Part shown: positions 1-6,944 of the stretch, piece by piece
Layout: each line of letters opens with the position of its first letter
Numbering within the stretch: position 1 is the first letter of the stretch
Source of the DNA: Agrobacterium fabrum
Lineage (GTDB): Bacteria; Pseudomonadota; Alphaproteobacteria; Rhizobiales; Rhizobiaceae
Direction: 5' to 3'
Assembly: GCA_003241215.1 (NCBI GenBank)
Contig: QFOL01000095.1
Location: 1-12,687 of the forward strand
Length of the DNA: 12,687 bases
Position numbers and translations under genes: made by a program
The notes under the pieces: generated by a model
Seen by the model: only the letters and a program-made list of their open reading frames with translations
Told to the model about the DNA's origin: nothing
Database searches by the model: none

Positions 1-169
1 CGGCGACGCGATGAAGCAGAAGGTCGAAAACTTCTTCATGGAACTGCCGAAGAAGGACCTCGCCTGCTTCCAGGGCTTCACCCAGGGCAAGAACACCGCT
101 TACATCAAGGTCGATCCGTCCTTCTACCAGACGATCATCGACGCCCGTAAGTCCGTTATCGGCGGCTGA
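1..169 (+). CDS. phnD: Phosphonate ABC transporter periplasmic binding protein, 3' end (partial)
   Basis: Only the last 55 codons are present (reading frame from base 2, TGA at 167-169); the gene begins before the window. The visible tail contains FFMELPKKDL and ends YQTIIDARKSVIGG, the C-terminal helix region expected of PhnD-type solute-binding proteins. PhnD captures phosphonates or phosphite in the periplasm and delivers them to the PhnE permease pair. The identification leans heavily on the two phnE genes that follow at once on the same strand, in the usual rhizobial order phnC-phnD-phnE1-phnE2. A tail this short could not by itself separate PhnD from related binding proteins. Confidence 0.85.
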   Translation, partial: GDAMKQKVENFFMELPKKDLACFQGFTQGKNTAYIKVDPSFYQTIIDARKSVIGG

Positions 170-187
170 TCCCAAGCTCATATCCGG

Positions 188-219
188 AAGCGGCGGCGCC
201 TGGCGGCACCGCCGCTTTT
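188..219 (+). terminator. Intercistronic hairpin between phnD and phnE1
   Basis: A perfect 9-bp inverted repeat, AAGCGGCGG (188-196) and CCGCCGCTT (209-217), encloses a 12-base loop and ends in a short T run (216-219). It starts 19 bases after the phnD stop. The T run is too short for an efficient terminator, so partial termination or a 3' mRNA-stabilising structure is more likely. Such hairpins often follow binding-protein genes in ABC operons and let the binding protein be made in excess of the permeases. The function is inferred; the structure is seen directly. Confidence 0.6.
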
Positions 220-239
220 GCAAATAAAGGAAAAGCGGC

Positions 240-1226
240 ATGGCGACCACACTGCAGCATGGCACCCTCTCACCCGAGGGATTGAGCGAATCGTCCCGGA
301 CGGTCATGCGCCACTATCAACAGCAGCTTGCGACACGGCGGATCTATACCGTCATTTCGCTCGTGATTTTTCTCGCCATCCTCGCCGCCTCGCTGAATTT
401 CGCCAATGCCGCCAATTCGGGCAAATTCTTCGAGCGCCTGCCCTACTTTTTCGACTTCATGAAAACCTTCGTGCCGGACAGTCCGCTGGAAATCTTCCGG
501 GCGATGTTCGACCTGCCATCGCCTTATGCCGACGGCTCGATGAAATATAATTACGTCGCAGACCGCGTTTACATCACCGACGGTTTTTACATACCGCATT
601 TCATTTACCAGCTGATCATCACGCTCAATATTGCGCTGGTTTCGACAATCATCGGCACCGGCTTTGCTTTCGTGCTTTGTTTCTTCGCTTCCACCAACCT
701 TGTCGGCGCCGGTCTCGTGCGCTGGGTGGTGCGCCGGATCATGGAAGTGCTGCGCGCCTTTCCGGAAATCGTCGTGGCCGGATTGCTGACCGCCATTCTG
801 TCGATCGGGCCGATCGCGGCGATCATCGCGATTTCCGTTCATACGATCGGCGCTCTGGGCAAGCTGTTCTTCGAAGTGGTGGAAAATGCCGACATGAAGC
901 CGGATGAAGGCCTGCGCGCCGCCGGCGCCAACTGGCTGGAGCGGGTGCGCTTCGCCATCGTGCCGCAGGTTCTGCCTAATTTCGTCTCCTATGCGCTGCT
1001 GCGTGCCGAAATCAACGTGCGCGCCTCCACCATCATCGGTGCGGTCGGCGGCGGCGGTATCGGTGAAGTCTTCCGTCTCTCCATCGGTAACGACCACGCA
1101 TCCAAGACCTATGCCATCATCATTCTTCTGCTGATTACCATCATCGCCGTCGACCAGTTTTCCGGCTGGCTGCGCCGCAGGCTGATCGGCCATCAATCCT
1201 TCGAATTCGGACGGGGAGCGGCCTGA
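240..1226 (+). CDS. phnE: Phosphonate ABC transporter permease, first PhnE subunit
   Basis: A 328-aa inner membrane permease of the PhnE type (BPD_transp_1 fold). A first membrane helix lies at about residues 35-55, and further hydrophobic segments at about 122-150, 175-205, 245-275 and 290-307. The cytoplasmic coupling (EAA-like) loop is at about 211-232, with VENADMKPDEGLRAAGA, where the PhnC ATPase should dock. GAVGGGGIG at 268-276 is a typical late PhnE motif. The start is ATG 240, preceded by AAGGA at 227-231. The stop overlaps the phnE2 start by one base (TGATG), so the two permeases are translationally coupled and probably form a heterodimer. A hairpin in front separates it from phnD. 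The substrate is inferred as phosphonate from family and context. Confidence 0.93.
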   Translation: MATTLQHGTLSPEGLSESSRTVMRHYQQQLATRRIYTVISLVIFLAILAASLNFANAANSGKFFERLPYFFDFMKTFVPDSPLEIFRAMFDLPSPYADGSMKYNYVADRVYITDGFYIPHFIYQLIITLNIALVSTIIGTGFAFVLCFFASTNLVGAGLVRWVVRRIMEVLRAFPEIVVAGLLTAILSIGPIAAIIAISVHTIGALGKLFFEVVENADMKPDEGLRAAGANWLERVRFAIVPQVLPNFVSYALLRAEINVRASTIIGAVGGGGIGEVFRLSIGNDHASKTYAIIILLLITIIAVDQFSGWLRRRLIGHQSFEFGRGAA

Positions 1227-2575
1227 TGTCGTCCAGCTTCATTCTCAACACCGCCGACCGCGACAGGCTGACGGCCGCACATCCCGAAGTGTTCAACCGC
1301 AGTTTCATGCAGCGATACGGTTTGCTGACCGGCATCCTCGCCGTCACGGCCTATCTCATCGCCTGCTTTTTCTTCTTCAATGTCGGGCCGGCTTTCATGC
1401 AGGGCCGGTGGGACCGCGCCTCAAGCTATATTCAGGACTGGTATTCCTGGCGCGCCCAGCCGCGCCTGCGTTTCGAAGACGGCAAGGTTGAGCCGCAATG
1501 GTCCAGCCGTGGGCAATATCCGGCCGATGCCAAGATCGACTGGCTGCAGCCCCTGCCGAATGGCGGCTACAGCGTCATTTACGCGGGCACGGAAAACCGT
1601 CTCGACGTGACCCCCAGCCAGGTGGATGTCTATGTCGACGGCAAGAATTATCCCGTCATCATCAACGGCGAACAGGCCCGGGCGCCCGCGGATGCGCCAG
1701 AGGAAATCCGGCAGGACGGCAACAAGGTTCTTGTGCATTACGGTTTTGCCGGCCAGGCGGAAATCCGTACCAGCCAGGTCTATGTGCAACGCCGCTTCCT
1801 TGGATGGGCGAACTTCCTGTTCGACACCAAATCCGAATTCTGGGGCAAGGGTTACGGCGAACTCGCCGCTCTGGCGCTGTGGGGCGAGAGGCTCGATCCC
1901 GAGCGCTCCAATATCGGCCACATGGTCGATGATTTCCTCGACAACAGCGTCTGGCAGCATGCAGATATTCTTTCCAAGCTGATGCAGACGCTGGTGATGG
2001 CATTTGTCGGCACGCTGTTCGGCACGCTCGTCGCCCTGCCGCTCGCCTTTATCGCCGCACGCAACATCACCGCCAACAAGGTGGCGAACTGGGGCATGAA
2101 GCGCCTGTTCGACTTCCTGCGTTCCATCGATATGCTGATCTGGGCGCTGTTCTTCACCCGCAGTTTCGGCCCGGGACCGATCCCCGGCATTGCCGCAATC
2201 TTCTTCACCGATACCGGAGCACTCGGCAAGGTTTATGCCGAAGCATTGGAAAATGTCGATGACAAGCAGCGCGAGGGTGTCAAATCGGTCGGCGCTTCAC
2301 CGATTGCCGTCAATCGTTTCGGTGTGCTGCCGCAGGTCCTGCCGGTCTTCATTTCGCAATCCCTTTATTTCTGGGAAAGCAACACCCGCTCCGCCACCAT
2401 CATCGGTGCGGTGGGCGCCGGCGGCATCGGTCTGAAACTGCTGGAAGCCATGGGCACCAATGCCGACTGGGACAAGGTCGCCTATATGGTCCTGCTCATT
2501 CTCTTCGTGGTTTTCCTGTTCGACCATATCTCCAATTCGCTGCGTTCGCGCCTCATCGGAAAGACGCATCACTAG
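1226..2575 (+). CDS. phnE: Phosphonate ABC transporter permease, second PhnE subunit with large extracytoplasmic insert
   Basis: A 449-aa protein whose C-terminal half (about 250-440) is a standard PhnE permease: a coupling loop at 339-358 (ALENVDDKQREGVKSVGAS), then LPQVLP, then GAVGAGGIG at 394-402. The N-terminal part is unusual for an ABC permease. One membrane helix at about 32-55 is followed by roughly 190 soluble residues (about 60-248), rich in short beta-like stretches, before the next membrane segment at about 252-277. By topology this insert should face the periplasm. Classical PhnE is near 260 aa; from memory, long PhnE2 forms are common in rhizobia. ATG 1226 overlaps the phnE1 stop, with GGGGAG at 1214-1219 as the ribosome site. 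The stop TAG lies at the very edge of a RIME-like repeat. Confidence 0.92.
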   Translation: MSSSFILNTADRDRLTAAHPEVFNRSFMQRYGLLTGILAVTAYLIACFFFFNVGPAFMQGRWDRASSYIQDWYSWRAQPRLRFEDGKVEPQWSSRGQYPADAKIDWLQPLPNGGYSVIYAGTENRLDVTPSQVDVYVDGKNYPVIINGEQARAPADAPEEIRQDGNKVLVHYGFAGQAEIRTSQVYVQRRFLGWANFLFDTKSEFWGKGYGELAALALWGERLDPERSNIGHMVDDFLDNSVWQHADILSKLMQTLVMAFVGTLFGTLVALPLAFIAARNITANKVANWGMKRLFDFLRSIDMLIWALFFTRSFGPGPIPGIAAIFFTDTGALGKVYAEALENVDDKQREGVKSVGASPIAVNRFGVLPQVLPVFISQSLYFWESNTRSATIIGAVGAGGIGLKLLEAMGTNADWDKVAYMVLLILFVVFLFDHISNSLRSRLIGKTHH

Positions 2576-2675
2576 AACATCTCCAAATGCGAAGCGGTTT
2601 TACGTCTGGAAGATACGTGAACAAAGGCCTCGAGCGCGCCCGACATTTTCGTTCAATCCGGATGCGCTGAAACTT
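2573..2675. repeat. RIME-like rhizobial intergenic mosaic element (degenerate)
   Basis: The stretch from the phnE2 stop codon to about 2675 resembles the abundant Rhizobiaceae intergenic repeat that I recall as beginning TAGAGCATTCC, with a core GCGAAGCGGTTTT, GTCYGGAA, AACAAAG and a second block starting GAGCG. Here the matching pieces are GAACATCTCC (2575-2584), GCGAAGCGGTTTT (2589-2601), GTCTGGAA (2604-2611), AACAAAGG (2620-2627) and CGAGCGCG (2631-2638). Two imperfect palindromes are visible: ATCTCCA (2579-2585) with TGGAAGAT (2607-2614), and AGCGC (2633-2637) with GCGCT (2664-2668). This two-palindrome layout is the known RIME1 architecture. The match is from memory, not from an alignment. 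Confidence 0.65.
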
Positions 2676-2955
2676 TAAAACCGAAGCGGGCGCCATGCGA
2701 AGGCAAGACAGCTTTCGCCATTCCCACCGCCAGGTACAAAACTGCTTTGCGCCTGATATCCCGCCCCAGCATGACCGGATGCACCTTTGGTGTATTCGGG
2801 CACGCCGGGGCATTTCTTATGCGCTTTTTTCCACGCGCATCATCATTCTGTCACGGAAAGCGATTACCTCGCACTCCTGACCTTGCGGGAAGCAGGCGAG
2901 TCACGCCAAATAGCATCCCATCCCTGGTTTTCCATGACACTGAAGAGTGCTTGCC
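2576..2955. other. Intergenic region between phnE2 and the DUF1045 gene
   Basis: About 380 bases without a convincing gene. The first 100 hold the RIME-like repeat. The rest (2676-2955) contains short open frames on the + strand with no family resemblance, poor start signals and unlikely composition, which I do not call. The only regulatory candidate seen is a PhoB-like half-site near 2848. The gap breaks an otherwise compact gene order and implies that the downstream trio has its own promoter. Confidence 0.7.
2837..2854 (+). promoter_or_regulatory. Candidate Pho box upstream of the DUF1045-phnM-phnN operon
   Basis: CTGTCAC at 2848-2854 matches the PhoB half-site consensus CTGTCAY completely. 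Eleven bases upstream, GCATCAT at 2837-2843 matches only the TCAT end of a second half-site. Two 7-base direct repeats spaced by 11 bases is the Pho box layout known in enterics and rhizobia. It lies about 100 bases before the downstream start codon, a sensible place for a promoter. No good -10 hexamer is evident after it; GATTAC at 2862-2867 is weak. Phosphonate genes are classic PhoB targets, so the context supports it. Confidence 0.4.
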
Positions 2956-3645
2956 GTGCGCTACGCTATCTATTTTTCTCCGGCTAAAGATCATCCGCTG
3001 ACAGAAGCAGCGTCGCGATGGCTCGGGCGCGATGCATTTTCGGGCAGGCTGCATGACGACCACGAGGACTATGCCGACATGACGGCGGAACCTCGACGCT
3101 ATGGTTTCCATGCAACCCTGAAGGCCCCTTTCGAGCTGGCTGAAAAATATAGCGAAGCGGAGCTTGTTACGGCGATTGAAGACTTTGCCGCCAGCCAGTC
3201 CGCCTTCGAGATTCCGCGTATTGTCGTCGGTTCGCTCGGGCCTTTTTTTGCACTTGTCCCGGACCGCACCTATCAGCCGCTGCAGGATTTTGCTGCCGAG
3301 ATCGTCGATCATTTCGACCGGTTCCGTGCGCCGCTGTCCGAGACCGACATTGCCCGCCGGCGGCCACAGATGCTGACGGAGAGCCAGCGGCAAAATCTGT
3401 CGCTCTGGGGTTATCCGCATGTCATGGATGACTTCCGTTTTCACATGACGCTGACCGGCCGCATCGACGAGAGCGAGCAGCCCGCCATGCAGGACGTGCT
3501 TTCGACCCGGTTTTCCGAATTCACCGACCGGCCTCTCACCATTTCCGGCCTCGCTTTGTTCATTGAAGAAACGCGCGGCGCACCCTTTACCGTTCACCGC
3601 TGGCATCCGCTTGGCCAGCCACCAAAGAAAGATGCGAACCCATGA
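2956..3645 (+). CDS. DUF1045 phosphonate-operon protein, 2H-phosphoesterase-like
   Basis: A 229-aa soluble protein of the family named 'putative phosphonate metabolism protein' (DUF1045; TIGR03223 as I recall). Two HxTL motifs, FHATLKAPF (His52) and FHMTLTGRI (His163), are about 110 residues apart. This spacing and the flanking hydrophobic pattern match the 2H phosphoesterase (LigT/RNA cyclic phosphodiesterase-like) fold, where the two HxT motifs form the active site on cyclic phosphodiesters. A role in hydrolysing the cyclic ribose phosphate made by C-P lyase, done by PhnP in E. coli, is an inference. I chose GTG 2956 because the family usually begins MRYAIYF and GAAGAG at 2942-2947 lies 8 bases upstream; GTG 2947 adds three residues. 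Its stop overlaps the phnM start (ATGA). Confidence 0.85.
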   Translation: MRYAIYFSPAKDHPLTEAASRWLGRDAFSGRLHDDHEDYADMTAEPRRYGFHATLKAPFELAEKYSEAELVTAIEDFAASQSAFEIPRIVVGSLGPFFALVPDRTYQPLQDFAAEIVDHFDRFRAPLSETDIARRRPQMLTESQRQNLSLWGYPHVMDDFRFHMTLTGRIDESEQPAMQDVLSTRFSEFTDRPLTISGLALFIEETRGAPFTVHRWHPLGQPPKKDANP

Positions 3646-4778
3646 CCGAGCACGCCCTTTCCAATGCCCGTATCGTTCTGGAAGACGATATTATTCTGGG
3701 CTCCGTTCTGATCCGTGATGGCAAGATTGCCGATATCAGCGAAGGCGCTTCCAAGACCGGAGAAGACCTCGAAGGAGACTTCCTGATCCCCGGTCTGGTG
3801 GAACTGCACACCGACCATCTGGAGCAGCATTATTCGCCGCGTCCCGGCGTGATCTGGGACAAGATCGCTGCCATTCAGGCGCATGACGCGCAGGTGGCCG
3901 CATCCGGCATCACCACCGTATTCGACTGCCTGCGGCTGGGCTCAGATGAGGATGGCGGTTTCAAGAAGGGCGAAATGCGGGAAATGGCTGACGCCATCGA
4001 GGCCGCGGCGGATCAGAACCGCCTGCGCGCAGACCACCTGTTGCATCTGCGCTGCGAAGTGGCCTCCGCCGATGTACTCGAACATTTCGAAGACTTCGAA
4101 ACCGATCCGCGCGTGCGGCTGATTTCGCTGATGGACCACTCCCCGGGTCAGCGCCAGTTCCAGTCGATGGAGCAGTATATCTTCTATTACCAGAAGAAGC
4201 GTGGATTGAGCGACGAGGCCTTCGCTGAATTTGTACGGCGTCGGCAGGCGGCATCGGCAGAATATTCCGCCAAACACCGCGATTATCTGGCCGCCCGCTG
4301 CGCCGAGCGCGGCATCACCGTCGCAAGCCATGACGACGCCACCGAAGCACATGTGGGCGAAGCGATCGGCCACGGCGTGAAACTGGCGGAATTTCCGACC
4401 AGCATCGAAGCCGCAAAGGCCTCGCACAGCGCCGGCATGAGCGTGTTGATGGGTGCGCCGAACATCGTTCGCGGCAAGTCCCATTCCGGCAATATCGCCG
4501 CCCGCGATCTCGCCGAGATCGGCGTGCTGGATGTTCTTTCCTCCGACTACGTGCCGTTCAGCCTGCTCTTCGCACCGTTCCTGCTCGCCGACCAGGTGGA
4601 AGCCATCACCCTGCCGGAAGCGCTCCGCATGGTCACCGCCACGCCAGCGCGCACCGTTGGCCTTCTCGACCGCGGCCGTATCGCAACAGGGTTGCGGGCC
4701 GATCTGGTGCGGGTTCACCGCGAGGATGGCGTGCCGGTCGCCCGTTCCGTCTGGCGCCAGGGCAAGCGCGTGGCATGA
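3642..4778 (+). CDS. phnM: Alpha-D-ribose 1-methylphosphonate 5-triphosphate diphosphatase (PhnM)
   Basis: A 378-aa amidohydrolase-superfamily enzyme, the usual PhnM length. PhnM removes pyrophosphate from the ribose 1-phosphonate 5-triphosphate made by PhnGHIL, giving the substrate of the PhnJ radical-SAM C-P lyase. Visible metal-site and family motifs are LVELHTDHLEQH (52-63), DHLLHLRCE (131-139), ISLMDHSPGQRQF (161-173), SHDDATEAH (229-237), GAPNIVRGKSHSGN (271-284) and SSDYVP (300-305). The C-terminal strand, GLRADLVRVHRE, closes the amidohydrolase beta-sandwich. It is joined to both neighbours by 4-base ATGA overlaps, so the DUF1045 gene, phnM and phnN form one translationally coupled unit. 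It acts in the cytoplasm. Confidence 0.96.
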   Translation: MTEHALSNARIVLEDDIILGSVLIRDGKIADISEGASKTGEDLEGDFLIPGLVELHTDHLEQHYSPRPGVIWDKIAAIQAHDAQVAASGITTVFDCLRLGSDEDGGFKKGEMREMADAIEAAADQNRLRADHLLHLRCEVASADVLEHFEDFETDPRVRLISLMDHSPGQRQFQSMEQYIFYYQKKRGLSDEAFAEFVRRRQAASAEYSAKHRDYLAARCAERGITVASHDDATEAHVGEAIGHGVKLAEFPTSIEAAKASHSAGMSVLMGAPNIVRGKSHSGNIAARDLAEIGVLDVLSSDYVPFSLLFAPFLLADQVEAITLPEALRMVTATPARTVGLLDRGRIATGLRADLVRVHREDGVPVARSVWRQGKRVA

Positions 4779-5368
4779 CCGTCGATGGACAAGACAGACG
4801 GCGCGAGCAATCGCCCGGAACAATGATCGTGATTGTCGGCCCGAGCGGGGCCGGCAAGGACACGCTGATGGACTATGCGGCGACAAAACTGTGCGGGCGA
4901 CCGGGCTTTCACTTCACCCGCCGCGTCATTACCCGCAGCGGCGATGCGGGCGGTGAAAACCACGATGCCGTTTCGATGCATGAGTTCAACCGGCTGGAAG
5001 ATGCGGGCGCTTTCGCGGTTTCCTGGCAGGCGCATGGGCTGAAATACGGCATTCCGGCCGTGGTCCATCGTCACCTCGAGGCGGGAGATGTTGTCATCGC
5101 CAACGGCTCGCGGTCGGCCCTGCCCCATTTCGGCACCGCCTTTTCCCGCCTCAAGGTCGTAAACATCGTCGCGCGGCCGGATGTGCTGGCGAGGCGGCTT
5201 GAGCAGCGGGGGCGGGAAAGCCGGGAGGATATCCTCCGGCGGCTGGAACGCAGCTCGCTGACGGTGGTTGGCGACTTCGACGTAACGACGGTCGATAATA
5301 GCGGAGCGATCGAAGATGCCGGCAAAACCATCATGCAGGTACTGGAGCAAAGTGCCGGCCGCACTTGA
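4775..5368 (+). CDS. phnN: Ribose 1,5-bisphosphate phosphokinase (PhnN)
   Basis: A 197-aa guanylate-kinase-like P-loop kinase. PhnN phosphorylates ribose 1,5-bisphosphate to 5-phosphoribosyl 1-diphosphate (PRPP), the last step that returns the C-P lyase ribose skeleton to nucleotide metabolism. The Walker A motif GPSGAGKDT is at 22-30. It is followed by the kinase pattern FHFTRRVITR (about 47-56) and a lid-like arginine-rich stretch, ARRLEQRGRESREDILRRL (about 144-162). ATG 4775 overlaps the phnM stop (ATGA) and is preferred for coupling. Family members usually begin close to MIVIVGPSG, so ATG 4823 (residue 17) is a real alternative, though it lacks a strong ribosome site. No clear terminator follows; AraC starts 87 bases on. 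Confidence 0.95.
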   Translation: MTVDGQDRRREQSPGTMIVIVGPSGAGKDTLMDYAATKLCGRPGFHFTRRVITRSGDAGGENHDAVSMHEFNRLEDAGAFAVSWQAHGLKYGIPAVVHRHLEAGDVVIANGSRSALPHFGTAFSRLKVVNIVARPDVLARRLEQRGRESREDILRRLERSSLTVVGDFDVTTVDNSGAIEDAGKTIMQVLEQSAGRT

Positions 5369-5455
5369 AATCCCGGAATCGGGCTGCTCGACAAACGCTT
5401 TCTCAGGGCTTACCATCAGGCGACAATTTCCAAACATGGTACGCCAAGGCGAGGG

Positions 5456-6499
5456 ATGCCCGAAAAAAGGGTCAGTGACGAGATAACTGTGGTAGCCGGT
5501 CTGGCCGCCGGCGTCAGTAATTATGCCCGGTCACGGGGCATCGATATCGCCCCTATCTGCAAGGCTCTCGATATTGATCCCGGCACATTCAGCAGCCTGA
5601 CAGAGCGTATCAGCCTCGATAGATTTTCCCGCCTGCTTGAGACCTGCGCACTGATTTCCGGTGACGACGCCTTCGGCCTGCGATGCGCCTCAACCTTTCC
5701 AGCCGGAGCGTCCGGCGCATTCGGATATGGCCTGATCAGCGCCCCGACGGTACGGGCCTTCCTGCGTTTTCTTCAGGACCACGTCTATTACGCGACCAAT
5801 AACAGCAACTTCACCATGGTGACGGATGCCGCCCAGGTAACCCTGTCATGGTCCTTCGCACCCGTGATCGCCAAACGCGATCAATATGTGGATTTGTCCC
5901 TCGCCGTTCTGATACAGCGCCTCCGTGATATTCTCGGAGATCGCATAAACCAGATCGAAATCGGTCTGGAGCGGCCGAAACCGAATAATATTCAGCTATT
6001 TAAAGAAAGAATGACCAGACGTATCAGTTTTTCCCAGCCGATCCATACGATGCGCCTTCCAGTACCGCTTCTCGAAGTGGTCAACCCGAATGCGGATGAG
6101 CGGCTGTTCGAGCTGATGAACCTGCAATGCCGCATGTTGCGACCGGAAACATCGGCAGACGCCACCCATTTCATCGACCAGGTGAAACGATACATGCAGA
6201 TGCGGCTCTCGGATACGGAACTTTCGCTCGGTGAGATCGCCCCCTATTTCAACCTGTCGGAACGGAGCTTTCAGCGGCGGCTCGCCGAGCTCGGCACCAA
6301 TCTCAACGAGATTAAGGACGCCATTCGCAAGAATGCCGGTTTCAAACTCCTCGTGGAAAGCGATCTTCCGGTATCCGACATCAGTTACAGGCTTGGCTAT
6401 TCGACACCCGGTGCGTTTTCGCGCTCCGTTTCCCGCTGGTTCGGAGCGACACCCACGGATATTCGCCGAAAACACGCGCATCATTCCACCGGATCATAG
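5456..6499 (+). CDS. AraC-family transcriptional regulator (OruR/ArgR-like layout)
   Basis: A 347-aa regulator. The N-terminal part (about 20-205) resembles the AraC-type ligand-binding domain found in OruR-like regulators. The C-terminal AraC DNA-binding domain spans about 237-340. The first helix-turn-helix is around LSLGEIAPYFNLSERSFQRRLAELG (257-281), and the second around LPVSDISYRLGYSTPGAFSRSVSRWFGATP (304-333), which carries the family signature. ATG 5456 has AAGGCGAGGG just upstream. It lies on the same strand 87 bases after phnN, with no terminator seen between, so some read-through from the phn trio is possible. Nothing in the sequence shows that it controls phn genes. The effector is unknown. 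Confidence 0.9.
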   Translation: MPEKRVSDEITVVAGLAAGVSNYARSRGIDIAPICKALDIDPGTFSSLTERISLDRFSRLLETCALISGDDAFGLRCASTFPAGASGAFGYGLISAPTVRAFLRFLQDHVYYATNNSNFTMVTDAAQVTLSWSFAPVIAKRDQYVDLSLAVLIQRLRDILGDRINQIEIGLERPKPNNIQLFKERMTRRISFSQPIHTMRLPVPLLEVVNPNADERLFELMNLQCRMLRPETSADATHFIDQVKRYMQMRLSDTELSLGEIAPYFNLSERSFQRRLAELGTNLNEIKDAIRKNAGFKLLVESDLPVSDISYRLGYSTPGAFSRSVSRWFGATPTDIRRKHAHHSTGS

Positions 6500-6784
6500 A
6501 TGTTCACGGCACCAATATTTCGGAATGATGCATAAAATTTGAGAAATATGTCGGCACTTACCTAACCCTGCGCCGAAACATAACAGCAAATCCGAAAAAC
6601 TTGGCGTGCGATGTTATTCTATCGGCACAGCACATCGCCTATTAGAGCGCCGCATATCCTTCGGGCGCGACGAAAAATATTCCAGAGCATGGAAGCCACA
6701 TTTCGCGGCAGGCCAGTTACGGTCTCCGGCAATGGATGCGGCAGTTCCCTCAATGCCCATGAACAATGTGTCCCCGCCGGGAAC

Positions 6785-6810
6785 GGTGGCTGCAAAAGCA
6801 GCTTTTCACC
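6785..6810 (+). terminator. Short hairpin with T run, possible terminator
   Basis: GCTGC (6789-6793), an AAAA loop, GCAGC (6798-6802) and TTTT (6803-6806) form a compact 5-bp hairpin followed by four T on the + strand. GGTG (6785-6788) and CACC (6807-6810) flank it and could pair as well, with the T run bulged. It could end the AraC transcript about 290 bases after its stop, or end a small RNA made from the gap. The stem is short, so efficiency is doubtful. Confidence 0.4.
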
Positions 6811-6909
6811 GAATAATCCCTGAGGCGGGATGAAACCTATTGGCGAAATATACGTTTCTGTTCGCGTGTAGACAGAGCGGTTAACGAGCTGGTTTCGGAG
6901 AATGAAATC

Positions 6910-6944
6910 ATGACCTGATCGTGCTCGATGAGGTCATCTCTTTT
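6910..6944 (+). promoter_or_regulatory. Leader hairpin with T run before the LuxR-type gene
   Basis: ATGACCT (6910-6916) pairs with AGGTCAT (6931-6937). After one G-G mismatch, ATCG (6918-6921) pairs with CGAT (6926-6929) around a TGCT loop. CTCTTTT (6938-6944) follows. The structure looks like an intrinsic terminator or attenuator and ends 14 bases before the start codon at 6959. It could stop transcription entering the gene from upstream, or act as a control element in its 5' leader. Confidence 0.5.

Noticed and set aside
270..1196. Long open frame on the - strand opposite phnE1 (308 codons)
   Set aside because: It is antisense to a clear PhnE gene, is very rich in Asp, Gly, His and Gln with no recognisable domain, and is a typical shadow frame of GC-rich coding DNA.
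2695..2880. Possible small gene in the phnE2-DUF1045 gap
   Set aside because: There is no ribosome site and no family resemblance, the competing frames overlap, and the region holds repeat and regulatory sequence instead.
3942..4886. Long - strand open frame opposite phnM
   Set aside because: The composition is Cys/His/Arg-rich with no domain, and it lies fully across phnM and the phnN start, both of which have strong family motifs.
5371..5384. Hairpin CCCG-GAAT-CGGG just after phnN as a terminator
   Set aside because: The stem is only 4 bp and no T run follows, so it is unlikely to terminate transcription.
6515..6549. Inverted repeat ATATTTC/GAAATAT after the AraC gene
   Set aside because: It is AT-only apart from one pair, has a 21-base loop and no T run; this is likely by chance in an AT-rich stretch.
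6641..6700. Second rhizobial repeat copy near TTAGAGCGCC
   Set aside because: Only the first few bases and one 5-bp palindrome resemble known rhizobial repeats; the rest does not follow the pattern.
6690..6830. Cobalamin-type riboswitch in the gap before the LuxR-type gene
   Set aside because: Some GC-rich blocks recall one, but the conserved B12-box and core strings are absent, and the downstream gene is not a cobalamin gene.
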